Below, one piece after another: positions 6,929 to 7,325 of a DNA stretch of 7,325 nucleotides. Source of the stretch: CAG-841 sp963614875 (GTDB lineage Bacteria; Bacillota; Clostridia; Oscillospirales; CAG-272); contig CAVEFC010000051.1 of assembly GCA_963614875.1 (NCBI GenBank), positions 1 to 7,325 on the forward strand, read 5' to 3'. Numbering within the stretch: the stretch's first letter is position 1; every line of letters starts with the position of its first letter. A program made the position numbers and the translations under genes. The notes under the pieces were generated by a model. That model was not told where the DNA came from, did no database searches, and saw only the letters and a program-made list of their open reading frames with translations.

Positions 6929-7273
6929 ATGCACGAGCTCGGAGTGGTTTTTCACATTGCGGATATTGTAAGCAATGTCGCCCGCAATAACAACGCGTCA
7001 AAAATAGCAAAGGTCGTTATGCAGATAGGAGAGGTTTCCACCGTCGTAAACGATCAGCTTATCGACTGCTGGAATTGGAACGCCGGCAGATCAGACCTTC
7101 TCAAAGGCTGTAAAATAGAAGTAGAAACCATTCCCGCCGTCACCTACTGCGAGGATTGCAAAAAGGGATATCCGACCGTAAAATACGGAAAAATCTGTCC
7201 CTTTTGCAAAAGCGAACACACCTTTCTTCTGAAAGGAAACGAGGTGCAGATCAAAGAAATTCTCGTGGAATAA
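6929..7273 (+). CDS. hypA: Hydrogenase maturation nickel chaperone HypA
   Basis: This 114-residue protein matches HypA/HybF in length and in all key residues. It begins MHELG, where His2 and the N-terminal amine form the nickel site. Its zinc-binding loop has Cys74, Cys77, Cys90 and Cys93 as two CxxC pairs, close to the spacing in Helicobacter pylori HypA. It ends with GNEVQIKEILVE, a typical HypA C-terminus. HypA hands nickel to client enzymes together with HypB, usually [NiFe]-hydrogenase and, in Helicobacter, also urease. AAGAGGT at 6918-6924 begins inside the stop codon of the upstream flavoprotein gene, and only nine bases separate the genes, so it is the last visible member of the operon. 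In most genomes hypA and hypB are adjacent; here 2.9 kb of flavoprotein gene lies between them. Whether further genes follow cannot be seen, since the window ends 52 bases later. Confidence 0.95.
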   Translation: MHELGVVFHIADIVSNVARNNNASKIAKVVMQIGEVSTVVNDQLIDCWNWNAGRSDLLKGCKIEVETIPAVTYCEDCKKGYPTVKYGKICPFCKSEHTFLLKGNEVQIKEILVE

Positions 7274-7325
7274 ACCGCAAAACAATATAAAAGCCCCTTG
7301 CCTGCAAGCTCATTTCTGAATTGCG

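Noticed and set aside
7274..7325. Possible terminator or inverted repeat after hypA (CTTGC/GCAAG; distant CGCAA and TTGCG)
   Set aside because: The near hairpin has only five pairs with a two-base loop and no T-run. The distant pair is five bases with a 40-base loop at the window edge. Neither is better than chance, so whether the operon ends here is open.

Overview
The window reads as a piece of a low-to-mid GC anaerobic Firmicute (Clostridia) chromosome. This is inferred from purine-rich Shine-Dalgarno sites, factor-independent terminators with U-tracts, Gram-positive-type promoters, and a clostridial-looking mix of iron-sulfur flavoproteins and nickel chaperones. No rRNA, tRNA, mobile element or CRISPR is visible, and no finer taxonomic placement is justified. 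All six genes are on the plus strand and fill nearly the whole window.

Region 1 (1-2604) is a fatty-acid module. It holds a TetR-family regulator (18-572), a factor-independent terminator, a good promoter with a 9-bp direct repeat around its -10 box, and an oleate hydratase gene (733-2526). Both known catalytic residues of the hydratase are present. A strong 16-bp hairpin flanked by A6 and T6 closes the unit and could stop transcription from both sides.

Region 2 (2666-7273) is a separate operon with its own extended -10 promoter. It encodes two different HypB-family GTPases in tandem (2714-3388 and 3385-4065), a 953-residue multidomain iron-sulfur flavoprotein (4058-6919), and the nickel chaperone HypA (6929-7273). 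Genes overlap by 4 and 8 bp or are separated by only 9 bp, so they are probably translated together. No hydrogenase subunit or HypC/D/E/F gene lies in the window.

HypA and HypB normally deliver nickel to [NiFe]-hydrogenase. Here a duplicated, sequence-divergent HypB pair brackets an electron-transfer protein together with HypA. This suggests either a dedicated metal-insertion system for an unusual client, possibly the 953-residue protein itself or a partner encoded elsewhere, or a redox-linked variant of hydrogenase maturation. This four-gene arrangement is the most interesting content of the window. Its function is inference only.
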